Part shown: piece after piece, positions 8,740 through 15,671 of the stretch | Numbering within the stretch: position 1 is the stretch's first letter | Layout: the number at the start of each line of letters is the position of its first letter | Source of the DNA: UMGS1613 sp963616135 | GTDB taxonomy: Bacteria > Bacillota_I > Bacilli_A > RF39 > UBA660 | Direction of reading: 5' to 3' | Assembly (NCBI GenBank): GCA_963616135.1 | Contig: CAVEJT010000003.1 | Coordinates: 1-36,915 of the forward strand | Length of the DNA stretch: 36,915 nt | Notes under the pieces: generated by a model | Told to the model about the DNA's origin: nothing | What the model saw: only the letters and a program-made list of their open reading frames with translations | Database searches by the model: none | Program-made: the position numbers and the translations under genes

Positions 8740-9477
8740 TTACATTCTTTTATAATGGTCATGATCTTCCTTATTCATCTCTACATTCAATGAATCCAAA
8801 TATTTATTATACATCTCTTCTTCATAGGAATTAGGGGGAAACATCGGTTCCACATAATTATCATCCTCTTCATTCAAAAACATTAAAAGTTGTTCACCTT
8901 GAATAATATCAGAATTCTTCATAGTCCTTTTGCTTATATATTTATCTATTAAAATAGCAAGTTTCCTTAAATTGTTATAATTTAATTTATTTGATTTAGA
9001 ATATGTATATTTTTTGTAAATATCTTTAAGAGCTTCATTTCTCATTATATAAGAATCATTATAAATATTGTCATTATAATAGTCATCAAGAAAAATAATT
9101 AAATCAGAAAGTGATTGATCCATATTTTTATAGATAACAGATTTATCGTTTTGTAACAATTTAATATATTCCTTTAAAAATTCAATATCCTTATTTACTA
9201 ATTCCTTTATACAACATTCTAAATTATCATTTAAATATCTTTTTGTTCCTTTATATATAACTGGAGAACGAAATATCTTTTTATTCCAAGTATGAACAAT
9301 TTCAACTTTTTTAGTCAAATCACTAGTATTAATTTTGTCTTTTTGAAAAAAATACTCTTTTAACTCCATTTCATTATTAAATTCAGATGTAAATTCATCT
9401 AATTTTTTTATATCTGTTAAATTTAAATCAATTATATTTATATTATTTCCTTTAGTGATTGCTATATTATATTTCAT
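8740..9477 (-). CDS. Hypothetical protein, 245 aa, last gene of the trmD operon
   Basis: Not recognised. It is soluble with no signal or membrane segment. A short beta-like start (MKYNIAITKG) is followed by long charged helices, and the C-terminus is acidic with a PMFPPNSYEEEMYNKYL stretch. It lies seven bases after the other hypothetical gene (9485-9940); that gene's TAG stop overlaps the ribosome site GGTGTGAC. The pair shares a similar plan (short beta start, then charged helices), and both follow trmD, so they are expressed together with tRNA/ribosome maturation genes. No catalytic motif is visible. Confidence 0.7.
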   Translation of the reverse strand: MKYNIAITKGNNINIIDLNLTDIKKLDEFTSEFNNEMELKEYFFQKDKINTSDLTKKVEIVHTWNKKIFRSPVIYKGTKRYLNDNLECCIKELVNKDIEFLKEYIKLLQNDKSVIYKNMDQSLSDLIIFLDDYYNDNIYNDSYIMRNEALKDIYKKYTYSKSNKLNYNNLRKLAILIDKYISKRTMKNSDIIQGEQLLMFLNEEDDNYVEPMFPPNSYEEEMYNKYLDSLNVEMNKEDHDHYKRM

Positions 9478-9484
9478 GTCACAC

Positions 9485-9940
9485 CTACCTACTCTTATGT
9501 GAAGTTATTTCTTCTTCATATACATATTCATCAGCATTTATTAACCTTGAATTTAATTCATATTCAAGTAATGATATTTTTTTAAGTAATATTTTTAAAT
9601 ATTTTTCATCTAAATATTTTCTATATTTATATTCTACTATATTTTTATATCTTGTTAAATCATTTAATGCTTCTCTTAGAGTATCACCTGATGTACCATC
9701 ATCCGATTCTATAAATTTGATTATTAATTTTAAGTATAAATCTAATTTTCTTTTTATTTTTTTCTTTAATACTTTCTCTATCATAGATGGTTTTATTACA
9801 ACCATTTTATTTACTTTTATGCCATCATATTTCACATTATTTCTTGGTAAAAATCCAAATCCATTTAATTTATCATAATCAAAATATACGATTTCATTAT
9901 TTAAATTATTCTTAATTATACAATAATGTGTTTTTTTCAT
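9485..9940 (-). CDS. Hypothetical protein, 151 aa, between trmD and another hypothetical gene
   Basis: Not recognised. The first 50 residues (CIIKNNLNNEIVYFDYDKL, then NGFGFLPRNNVKYDG) look like a small beta domain, followed by a strongly basic helical part with KVLKKKIKRKLDLYLKLI. The high Lys/Arg content could suit nucleic-acid binding, but this is only a composition argument. It starts four bases after trmD, and the TGA stop of trmD forms part of the GAGCTGAT ribosome site, so it is translationally coupled to trmD. Confidence 0.7.
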   Translation of the reverse strand: MKKTHYCIIKNNLNNEIVYFDYDKLNGFGFLPRNNVKYDGIKVNKMVVIKPSMIEKVLKKKIKRKLDLYLKLIIKFIESDDGTSGDTLREALNDLTRYKNIVEYKYRKYLDEKYLKILLKKISLLEYELNSRLINADEYVYEEEITSHKSR

Positions 9941-9944
9941 AAAA

Positions 9945-10613
9945 TCAGCTCTTTTCTAATAAATCTGGTCTTCTCTCTTTAGTTCTTTTTACCTGTTCTT
10001 CTCTTCTCCATTTATCTATATTAGCATGATGCCCTGATAATAATACATCAGGTACCTTCATACCTCTATATTCTGCTGGATGAGTATAAACGGGATAATC
10101 GAGTAAATCGTTATTAAATGAATCATTCTCATGAGATTCTTTTTCAATAACACCATCTATCAATCTAATAATACTATCACTTATTGCCATAGCTGGAATC
10201 TCTCCACCAGTAAGCACAAAGTCACCTATACTTATCTCAATATCAGCAAGTGTTCTTATTCTCTCGTCAAAACCTTCATAATGTCCACAAATAATTATTA
10301 TATGTTTTTTAAGCGCTAAATCATAAGCCATCTTTTGATTATATTTAACCCCTTGTGGAGTCATAAGTATAACACAAGAATCTTCATCTTTAATAGCATC
10401 CACAGCATCAAATATCGGTTGTGGCATAAGTACCATACCTGCACCTCCACCATAACCATAATCATCTACTTTTTTATGAATATCTTTTGAATAATCTCTA
10501 ATATTATATATATTTATTTCAACTTTATTTGAATCAATTGCTCGTTTTATAATTGATTCATTTATAAAACCACTAAACATATTTGGAAATAAAGTTAATA
10601 TATCAATCTTCAT
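9945..10613 (-). CDS. trmD: tRNA (guanine37-N1)-methyltransferase
   Basis: S-adenosylmethionine-dependent SPOUT enzyme that makes m1G37 in tRNAs and prevents +1 frameshifting. The N-terminus MKIDILTLFPNMF, the VDDYGYGGGAGMVL loop, the knot motif CGHYEGFDERI and the IGDFVLTGGE signature are all present. At 222 aa it is slightly shorter than usual, mainly at the C-terminus. The gene overlaps rimM by 11 bases. The rimM-trmD pairing is common, but the usual rpsP upstream and rplS downstream are absent here: rpsP lies near 25.5 kb, and two hypothetical genes follow instead of rplS. Confidence 0.97.
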   Translation of the reverse strand: MKIDILTLFPNMFSGFINESIIKRAIDSNKVEINIYNIRDYSKDIHKKVDDYGYGGGAGMVLMPQPIFDAVDAIKDEDSCVILMTPQGVKYNQKMAYDLALKKHIIIICGHYEGFDERIRTLADIEISIGDFVLTGGEIPAMAISDSIIRLIDGVIEKESHENDSFNNDLLDYPVYTHPAEYRGMKVPDVLLSGHHANIDKWRREEQVKRTKERRPDLLEKS

Positions 10614-11088
10614 TATCTAAACCTCTTATATATTCTATTTCTATTTTTGAATTACTTAAGTCAATATTTTTTACAAACTCATCTATATAAGGAACCATAT
10701 GCTTTCTCTTACCATCTATAACTAATAGGTCATAATTATGTGTCTTTAATATATCAACTATTTTACCCTTATAGTTACCTTTATCAAAAACAGATAGCCC
10801 TATTAAATCTTCATCTAAAACACCTTTAAAATTATAATCGTTTCTATCTATAAAAACCTTACTATTTTTTAAACCAATAACATCTTCTATTTTATTTAAC
10901 CCTTCAAAAGTTACCATATCATAAATCTTATGTATTCTATATGACTTAATAACATACTTTTTGTCATCTATATATAAACAATTGCCTATTTTAAATACAT
11001 CACTTTTATATTTAAAATCACTTATTATTCTTACTTCACCTTTTATTCCATGAGTATTAACAAGTTTACCTATACATATTAAATTCAT
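10603..11088 (-). CDS. rimM: 16S rRNA processing/ribosome maturation factor RimM
   Basis: Assembly factor for the 30S head that binds S19. The N-terminal RimM beta-barrel is marked by IGKLVNTHGIKGEVRI (residues 6-21), and the C-terminal PRC barrel by the DEDLIGLSVFDKG and YDLLVIDGKRKHMVPYIDEF stretches. Length 161 aa is normal. AGGTGTGAT directly precedes the ATG. It lies seven bases after the SpoU methyltransferase gene. Confidence 0.95.
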   Translation of the reverse strand: MNLICIGKLVNTHGIKGEVRIISDFKYKSDVFKIGNCLYIDDKKYVIKSYRIHKIYDMVTFEGLNKIEDVIGLKNSKVFIDRNDYNFKGVLDEDLIGLSVFDKGNYKGKIVDILKTHNYDLLVIDGKRKHMVPYIDEFVKNIDLSNSKIEIEYIRGLDNED

Positions 11089-11095
11089 ATCACAC

Positions 11096-11821
11096 CTACT
11101 TATCTAACTCATACAAAATTATACTTGTGGCAACTCCCACATTTAAACTCTCACAATTACTATTCATATCTATATAAATAAATTCATCACACATATTTAA
11201 CAAAGTGTCTTTAACACCTTTTCCTTCATTACCCATTATTATAGCAAATTTTTCACTCTTTTCAACATTTTTTAAGCTTTTTCCACCATTTACCTTTGTA
11301 CCATATATTTTATAATTATTACTTTTTAATTCTTTTATTATATTTAATAAATCCATAACAACAATATTTATATGAAATAACATACCTTGTGTAGCTCTTA
11401 TTACCTTAGGATTATACAAATCTACAGTATTCTTACTAAGTATTATAGTATCTATATTAAAAGCTACTGAACTTCTAATAATAGTACCTAAATTACCTGG
11501 ATCTTGTATATCATCTAAAAGAAGTACTTTATTACCTATTTCACTTTCAGTTATTTTTTTACATATACCAATAACTTTAGGCGCACATTCTAATTGACTT
11601 ATATATTTTAAAACATTATAAGTTACTATTGTTTTAGATATATCAATATTAATATCAGTATTTTCTTCCAATACAAGTTCTAATAAAAGTCCACTATTAT
11701 AAGCCTCATAGACTAAGTGCTCCCCCTCAACTATAAATAAATTAGATTCATCTCTATATTTTTTTGTATATAGTTTTTTTATATTCTTAATTTTTTTATT
11801 TTCTATAGAAGTAATAATCAT
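11096..11821 (-). CDS. TrmH/SpoU-family RNA 2'-O-methyltransferase
   Basis: SPOUT-class methyltransferase acting on rRNA or tRNA. Residues about 1-85 form the substrate-binding domain (FIVEGEHLVYEA, typical of the RlmB/TsnR group). The catalytic SpoU domain shows DDIQDPGNLGTIIRS (motif 1), IIMGNEGKGV (motif 2) and NSNCESLNVGVATSIILYE (motif 3). Many Bacilli have such a gene near rRNA/tRNA processing genes. The exact target nucleotide cannot be read from the sequence. The AGAGGTGAT ribosome site is three bases before the ATG, and the gene starts the rimM-trmD operon. Confidence 0.9.
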   Translation of the reverse strand: MIITSIENKKIKNIKKLYTKKYRDESNLFIVEGEHLVYEAYNSGLLLELVLEENTDINIDISKTIVTYNVLKYISQLECAPKVIGICKKITESEIGNKVLLLDDIQDPGNLGTIIRSSVAFNIDTIILSKNTVDLYNPKVIRATQGMLFHINIVVMDLLNIIKELKSNNYKIYGTKVNGGKSLKNVEKSEKFAIIMGNEGKGVKDTLLNMCDEFIYIDMNSNCESLNVGVATSIILYELDK

Positions 11822-11836
11822 AATATCACCTCTTTA

Positions 11837-11845
11837 ATTATAACA
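11837..11845 (-). promoter_or_regulatory. Extended -10 promoter of the SpoU-rimM-trmD operon
   Basis: Minus strand TGT-TATAAT, 15 bases before the ATG. No convincing -35 box. It lies right after the spoVA terminator. Confidence 0.5.
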
Positions 11846-11861
11846 TAAACTTACATATAAA

Positions 11862-11887
11862 TAAAAGATAATCAGTTAAGATTATCT
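11862..11887 (-). terminator. Terminator of the spoVA operon
   Basis: Minus strand AGATAATC pairs perfectly with GATTATCT across a six-base loop, then TTTTATTTAT. It begins six bases after the spoVAE stop codon. Confidence 0.75.
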
Positions 11888-11893
11888 AAAAAA

Positions 11894-12244
11894 TTAGTCC
11901 TTAGGTTGAAATATAAAAGATAAAATAAATGAAAATACAATAGCAGCTACAATACCTGAAGAAGTTAAATCAAACATACCCATAAACAACCCCATAACCC
12001 CAAAATTATTTACAGTATCCATAGCTCCATGTATTAACAAATGTCCAAAAGAAGTAATTGGTACAAGTGCTCCTCCACCTGCCCAAAGAACAAATTTATC
12101 ATATATATTAAAAGTATCTAAAAATGATCCTATTATTACAAACATAGTAGTAATATGTCCTGGAGTTAATTTAGTATTATCTAAAATTATTTGACCTATA
12201 AGACATACTAAACCACAAAATATAAAAGAATTAAAATATATCAT
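11894..12244 (-). CDS. spoVAE: Stage V sporulation protein AE (SpoVAE)
   Basis: Small polytopic membrane protein of the SpoVA channel that moves Ca-dipicolinic acid into the forespore and out at germination. It has three to four hydrophobic segments and the family motif GGGALVPITSFGH (about residues 56-68), shared in form with SpoVAC. Length 116 aa matches SpoVAE(b). Its ATG overlaps the spoVAD stop as ATGA (12241-12244), typical of the conserved spoVAC-D-E block. Confidence 0.93.
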   Translation of the reverse strand: MIYFNSFIFCGLVCLIGQIILDNTKLTPGHITTMFVIIGSFLDTFNIYDKFVLWAGGGALVPITSFGHLLIHGAMDTVNNFGVMGLFMGMFDLTSSGIVAAIVFSFILSFIFQPKD

Positions 12245-13227
12245 TTAGAAGCCTCCAAACTAATTGCATGAGCAATACTAGGTATTGATAAATGTTGATT
12301 ACACATGGTTTGATTCATAAGAGCTCCTGTTGCGACTAATAATACTTTTTTTAACTTACCTTTTTTCATTTTATCTAATATATATGAATATGTAACAAGT
12401 GGAAGACATGCTATACCACTACCACCTTTATATACAGGTTGCTTATTTAAATCAAATATCATACATGCTGAATCATCATAGTTTTTTAAACTTATTTTAT
12501 ATTCTTCCTTGATGTATTCCTTTAGTATTTTTTTACCTATAAGACCTAAATCACCAGTTAAAACTAAATCATAATAATCAATAGTTCTTCCTGTATCTGA
12601 CAGGTGATCACTTATTACCTTAGCAGCTGCTGGGGCCATAACAGCTCCCATGTTAAATACATCTGTAACACCCATATCACAAACAGTACCTAAAGTTGCA
12701 GACTCTACCTTTATACTTGAAGGAGTATTTGATAAAAAACAAGAAGCACATCCAGTAGTTGTAAAAGTTGTATAATCCTTTTTAGGGCCACCATACTCAA
12801 CAGGATTCCTAAATTGTTTCTCAGCACCATTATTATGAGAAGAAGATGTAACGAGCGCTGTTGCTATTTGATTTGCCTCTATCATATTACTAGCAAGCAT
12901 AAGACTAAGAGTACTAGAAGCACAAGCAGAATAAATACCAATTAAAGGAATATTAATTTTAGCACTTGCATAATTGGTTGCTACTATTTGATTTAATAAA
13001 TCTGATCCTATATGTACATCTGCTTTATTTATATTTTTCATTTTACTAAATAGAATATTTACACTTTCACAAATGCAAGCACTTTCAGCTTGTTCCCAAG
13101 TTTTTTCATTAAAATATAAATCTTTATATGATTTATCAAAATATTTACTTAAAGGACCTTTTCCTTCATATGGTCCAGTAACGGTACTAACTTCATTTAG
13201 ATATACATTATTATATTTAAAAGTCAT
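12241..13227 (-). CDS. spoVAD: Stage V sporulation protein AD (SpoVAD)
   Basis: Dipicolinic-acid-binding SpoVA component with a thiolase/KAS-like fold, located at the spore inner membrane. Family features include GPYEGKGPLSKYFD (about residues 18-31), WEQAES, the IGIYSACASSTLSLML nucleophile-elbow region, and NMGAVMAPAA. The stretch GCASCFLSN is also typical. 328 aa is close to the Bacillus length. The GGGAGG ribosome site overlaps the TAA of spoVAC, one base before this ATG. Confidence 0.95.
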   Translation of the reverse strand: MTFKYNNVYLNEVSTVTGPYEGKGPLSKYFDKSYKDLYFNEKTWEQAESACICESVNILFSKMKNINKADVHIGSDLLNQIVATNYASAKINIPLIGIYSACASSTLSLMLASNMIEANQIATALVTSSSHNNGAEKQFRNPVEYGGPKKDYTTFTTTGCASCFLSNTPSSIKVESATLGTVCDMGVTDVFNMGAVMAPAAAKVISDHLSDTGRTIDYYDLVLTGDLGLIGKKILKEYIKEEYKISLKNYDDSACMIFDLNKQPVYKGGSGIACLPLVTYSYILDKMKKGKLKKVLLVATGALMNQTMCNQHLSIPSIAHAISLEASK

Positions 13228-13228
13228 A

Positions 13229-13669
13229 TTAACCTCCCATCACAAGAATTCTTAAAAGTCCAAAAATATAAGAACTTACTACACCAAATATAATAACAGA
13301 ACCAGCTATTTTAAACATATTAGCACCAAGTCCTGTTACAAGACCTTCTTTTCTATATTCTAAAGCCGCACTCATCATAGCATGAGCAAAACCTGTAATA
13401 GGCACTATTAAACCACATTTAGCAAAATTGACCCATTTATCAAAAAAACCTAAACAAGTTAAAAAACATCCTGCAAATACTAAAGTAATAATCATAAATA
13501 CACTAGCATCCTTACTTGATAAATCAAAATAATATGAATAAGCATCAATCAAAAAATTACCAAGTACTCCCATAAGACCACCAATTAAGAATGCTATAAT
13601 CGCATTTCTAAGTCTTGGTTCACTAGGTGTATATTTATCTACTATTTTTTTATACTTAGTTTTTTCCAT
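13229..13669 (-). CDS. spoVAC: Stage V sporulation protein AC (SpoVAC)
   Basis: Polytopic component of the SpoVA dipicolinic acid channel; in Bacillus it behaves as a mechanosensitive channel subunit. Visible: a cytoplasmic start with YTPSEPRLRNAIIAF, about four membrane segments, and the VPITGFAHAMMSAALEYRKEG motif. Length 146 aa is normal. GGGAGGA lies seven bases before the ATG. It is the first gene of a reduced spoVAC-D-E operon; spoVAA, spoVAB and spoVAF are absent, as in Clostridia and some other Bacilli. A sigma-G-like promoter precedes it. Confidence 0.95.
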   Translation of the reverse strand: MEKTKYKKIVDKYTPSEPRLRNAIIAFLIGGLMGVLGNFLIDAYSYYFDLSSKDASVFMIITLVFAGCFLTCLGFFDKWVNFAKCGLIVPITGFAHAMMSAALEYRKEGLVTGLGANMFKIAGSVIIFGVVSSYIFGLLRILVMGG

Positions 13670-13688
13670 AAAAAAATCCTCCCACTTT

Positions 13689-13718
13689 TATTATGGAAAG
13701 ATTTTACATATATATTCA
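13689..13718 (-). promoter_or_regulatory. Forespore sigma-G-like promoter of spoVAC-D-E
   Basis: Minus strand TGAATA (13718-13713), exactly 17 bases, then CATAATA (13695-13689). This matches the Bacillus sigma-G consensus closely and the operon it serves is a sigma-G operon in Bacillus subtilis. The predicted leader is only about 13 bases, with the GGAGGA site right at its 5' end, which is a caution. It lies immediately after the prepilin stop codon. Confidence 0.7.
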
Positions 13719-14810
13719 TTATTCTAATTTAGATTTTAAAACTTCTATTACTGGACGCACACCAAAAAGATTAGGACTATCCACAAAATGCCATTGTAAG
13801 GTTGATTCATAAGTCACAGACCACGCAAGACTAGTAGATGAAGCACTAGAAGATGCACACCAATATCCATATATTTTTACATCCGAATTATTTAAACAGC
13901 CATGTATTGTACAATCTATACTTGTTCTATCATATAACCAACCATACTTACATCCATTTGTGTTACTCTCATTACATGTGTCACTTTGAGCATTAGTGTT
14001 TGCATCTAAATAATAAGCAAGAGTTGATGTTTTCTCATTCCATGATGTGTTTCCTGTTATTTTTGCGATTTCTTGTGCCGTTATTAATCTTGCTTTATAC
14101 TCACTATAATCTACTGTATATTTTGCTTTACTTGTTTGTGCTGATTGATCCATTGTGTAATTTGATGGTGTCTCTGTTCCAATCCATGATGCTGTATCTG
14201 TTTTTAGTTGCTCTATTAATTCTTTTGGTCCTGATGTATTACTTTCACTTGAGTTCCATATTACTGTTGCTGTAGTATTATGATCCAATATTAAATTTAT
14301 CTTATCTCCTCCATCATCATTAAATGCATAGAATTTCATACATCCACTCTTTACTCCTGTATTACTTTGTGTTTCTATATAGTCTGATGAAGAACAACTC
14401 TCTCCTGTATCTACATTAAAATATACTGGCGTTCCATTCAAATAAGGACAAATAGTATCTTGATACTTATAATTATACCTATTTGAACTATACGTTATAA
14501 ATACAGAGCCATTCATATCTTCTTTCGTTAATGGATTTATTACTTTTTCTGTTTCTAAATACCCTTTATTTAAAAGTTCCGAAAGATTAACACAGCTTTC
14601 TTCAGAATTAAGAATCTCATTCATTCCCTCTTTTAAATAATAATTGCGTGCTGCTTCCTCTATAGTTTGTTTTTGTCTATCCAAAAGAGATGCTTTTGAA
14701 TTCTTAACAACCTTACCAGTAATTACTACTGTAATAGTTGCTATAACTGCTAAAATTATTATAACTGCTAATAATTCTATTAAAGTGAAACCACTCGTTT
14801 TTTTATTCAT
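13719..14810 (-). CDS. Type IV prepilin with a large C-terminal DUF6273-like domain
   Basis: The class IVa prepilin signature KKTSG|FTLIELLAVIIIL is at residues 3-20, with Gly-1 at 7 and Glu+5 at 12, followed by a long N-terminal helix. The 363 aa length is well above an ordinary pilin (about 140-180). Residues about 150-363 form an extra outer domain rich in Ser, Thr, Asn, Trp and paired Cys. It ends with the YGYWCASSS and FGVRPVIEVLKS pattern that I associate with DUF6273-type lectin-like domains of gut Firmicutes. The central part looks somewhat less AT-rich than its neighbours. The ribosome site (AGGGATT) is weak, but the promoter at 14842-14870 is strong. No pilus motor or prepilin peptidase is nearby. 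It is probably a surface adhesin or pseudopilin. Confidence 0.8.
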   Translation of the reverse strand: MNKKTSGFTLIELLAVIIILAVIATITVVITGKVVKNSKASLLDRQKQTIEEAARNYYLKEGMNEILNSEESCVNLSELLNKGYLETEKVINPLTKEDMNGSVFITYSSNRYNYKYQDTICPYLNGTPVYFNVDTGESCSSSDYIETQSNTGVKSGCMKFYAFNDDGGDKINLILDHNTTATVIWNSSESNTSGPKELIEQLKTDTASWIGTETPSNYTMDQSAQTSKAKYTVDYSEYKARLITAQEIAKITGNTSWNEKTSTLAYYLDANTNAQSDTCNESNTNGCKYGWLYDRTSIDCTIHGCLNNSDVKIYGYWCASSSASSTSLAWSVTYESTLQWHFVDSPNLFGVRPVIEVLKSKLE

Positions 14811-14841
14811 ACAATCCCTACTTTCTTAAACTATCATATTA

Positions 14842-14870
14842 ATTATAAAATAAAATAAATATTTAGTCAA
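14842..14870 (-). promoter_or_regulatory. Strong sigma-A promoter of the prepilin gene
   Basis: Minus strand TTGACT (14870-14865), 17-base spacer, consensus TATAAT (14847-14842), 32 bases before the ATG. Confidence 0.8.
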
Positions 14871-14906
14871 CAAAAAACATCTAACAAATATTTCATATTA
14901 GATGTT
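14871..14906 (-). terminator. Second terminator downstream of tRNA-Lys
   Basis: Minus strand AACATCTAA pairs with TTAGATGTT across a 13-base loop, then TTTTTG. It insulates the prepilin promoter from tRNA-Lys transcription. The 14811-14992 gap otherwise holds only the prepilin promoter, this hairpin, a small GC-rich inverted repeat (about 14920-14940) and the first tRNA terminator. Confidence 0.7.
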
Positions 14907-14954
14907 TCATATACTTATTGGTATCCGTTCGGAGTACGATTTAGAATACAAAAC

Positions 14955-14981
14955 TTAAAAAGCCCCAAAATAAAGGGCTTT
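14955..14981 (-). terminator. Terminator of tRNA-Lys
   Basis: Minus strand AAAGCCC pairs with GGGCTTT across a nine-base loop and is followed by a short T run. It begins 12 bases past the tRNA CCA end. Confidence 0.85.
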
Positions 14982-14992
14982 ATAATCTTATA

Positions 14993-15068
14993 TGGTGTCC
15001 TGTTAGGGACTCGAACCCTAGACCCACTGATTAAGAGTCAGTTGCTCTACCAACTGAGCTAACAAGAC
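14993..15068 (-). tRNA. tRNA-Lys (anticodon CTT)
   Basis: Complete cloverleaf of 76 bases with encoded CCA. Acceptor GTCTTGT/ACAGGAC, D arm GCTC/GAGC, anticodon stem ACTGA/TCAGT with loop CTCTTAA (CTT at 34-36), and a T arm with the normal TTCGAGT loop. It reads AAG, a minor Lys codon in such an AT-rich genome. It has its own promoter and terminator. Confidence 0.97.
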
Positions 15069-15085
15069 AAAACAACTACTAATAA

Positions 15086-15094
15086 AGTATAACA
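15086..15094 (-). promoter_or_regulatory. Extended -10 promoter of tRNA-Lys
   Basis: Minus strand TGT-TATACT, 18 bases before the tRNA 5' end. The -35 region (TTTCAT) is poor and lies inside the adjacent terminator hairpin. Confidence 0.5.
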
Positions 15095-15102
15095 CAAATA
15101 AT

Positions 15103-15132
15103 AAAAAAATGAAACACTTATTTCATTTTTTT
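15103..15132 (-). terminator. Terminator of the DUF7666-type gene
   Basis: Minus strand AAAAAAATGAAA pairs with TTTCATTTTTTT around a TAAGTG loop and then continues T-rich. The first arm contains the TGA stop of the gene. Confidence 0.75.
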
Positions 15133-15623
15133 ATTACTTTTTGCATACTTTTCGTATAAGTATCTAATTTTTTTTCTTGATAATAACTTATTGTATCAAG
15201 TATTTGCATACTTTTTGCATACTTTTGTTTAAATAATTCTATTTCATCATCTGTTAACTTAAAAAGTGACAAAAAACGATTTATAGAGATAACACTGGAA
15301 TTCATTATATGTTTTAATACTTCTTCTCTAGTAAAAATATGTTCAATTTTAATAGAAGAAGAAACATACATATCATAATATTCATAATATTCATCATCGT
15401 GTTTTAGATATTCATCATCAGTAGATACCAATGCAATTTTAACTTTATCGTTCATTGCATCTACATATCTTAAAGTATCTTCTAAATTTTTGCAAAAATG
15501 AAAACCATTTCCGTTATTTCCAAATTGTAGCTTCCCTTCAACACTATATTTTTTATTTTTTTCGAACTTAACACCATATCTATTTTCCATAGTGTTATTG
15601 AATGCTTTATAACCAACTATCAC
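15123..15623 (-). CDS. DUF7666-like domain protein
   Basis: The start YKAFNNTMENRYG, then KKYSVEGKLQFGNNGNGFHFCKNLEDTLRYV, follows the pattern of small phage and accessory proteins labelled DUF7666 (YKAF...GFHFC...). The function of that family is unknown to me. The C-terminal half is helical and ends in two similar KSMQ segments. The frame extends to a GTG at 15644, but a GGGGGGA ribosome site stands between it and the GTG at 15623, which begins six residues before YKAF. I therefore use 15623 (166 aa). It lies 49 bases after obgE. Confidence 0.6.
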   Translation of the reverse strand: MIVGYKAFNNTMENRYGVKFEKNKKYSVEGKLQFGNNGNGFHFCKNLEDTLRYVDAMNDKVKIALVSTDDEYLKHDDEYYEYYDMYVSSSIKIEHIFTREEVLKHIMNSSVISINRFLSLFKLTDDEIELFKQKYAKSMQILDTISYYQEKKLDTYTKSMQKVIKK

Positions 15624-15671
15624 TAAAATCCCCCCATCTGTCACACAATCATAAAAAAGAAATATTAAAAT

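Noticed and set aside
14000..14275. Plus-strand frame inside the prepilin gene
   Set aside because: Low-complexity Leu-rich shadow without a ribosome site. It only reflects the higher GC of that part of the prepilin.
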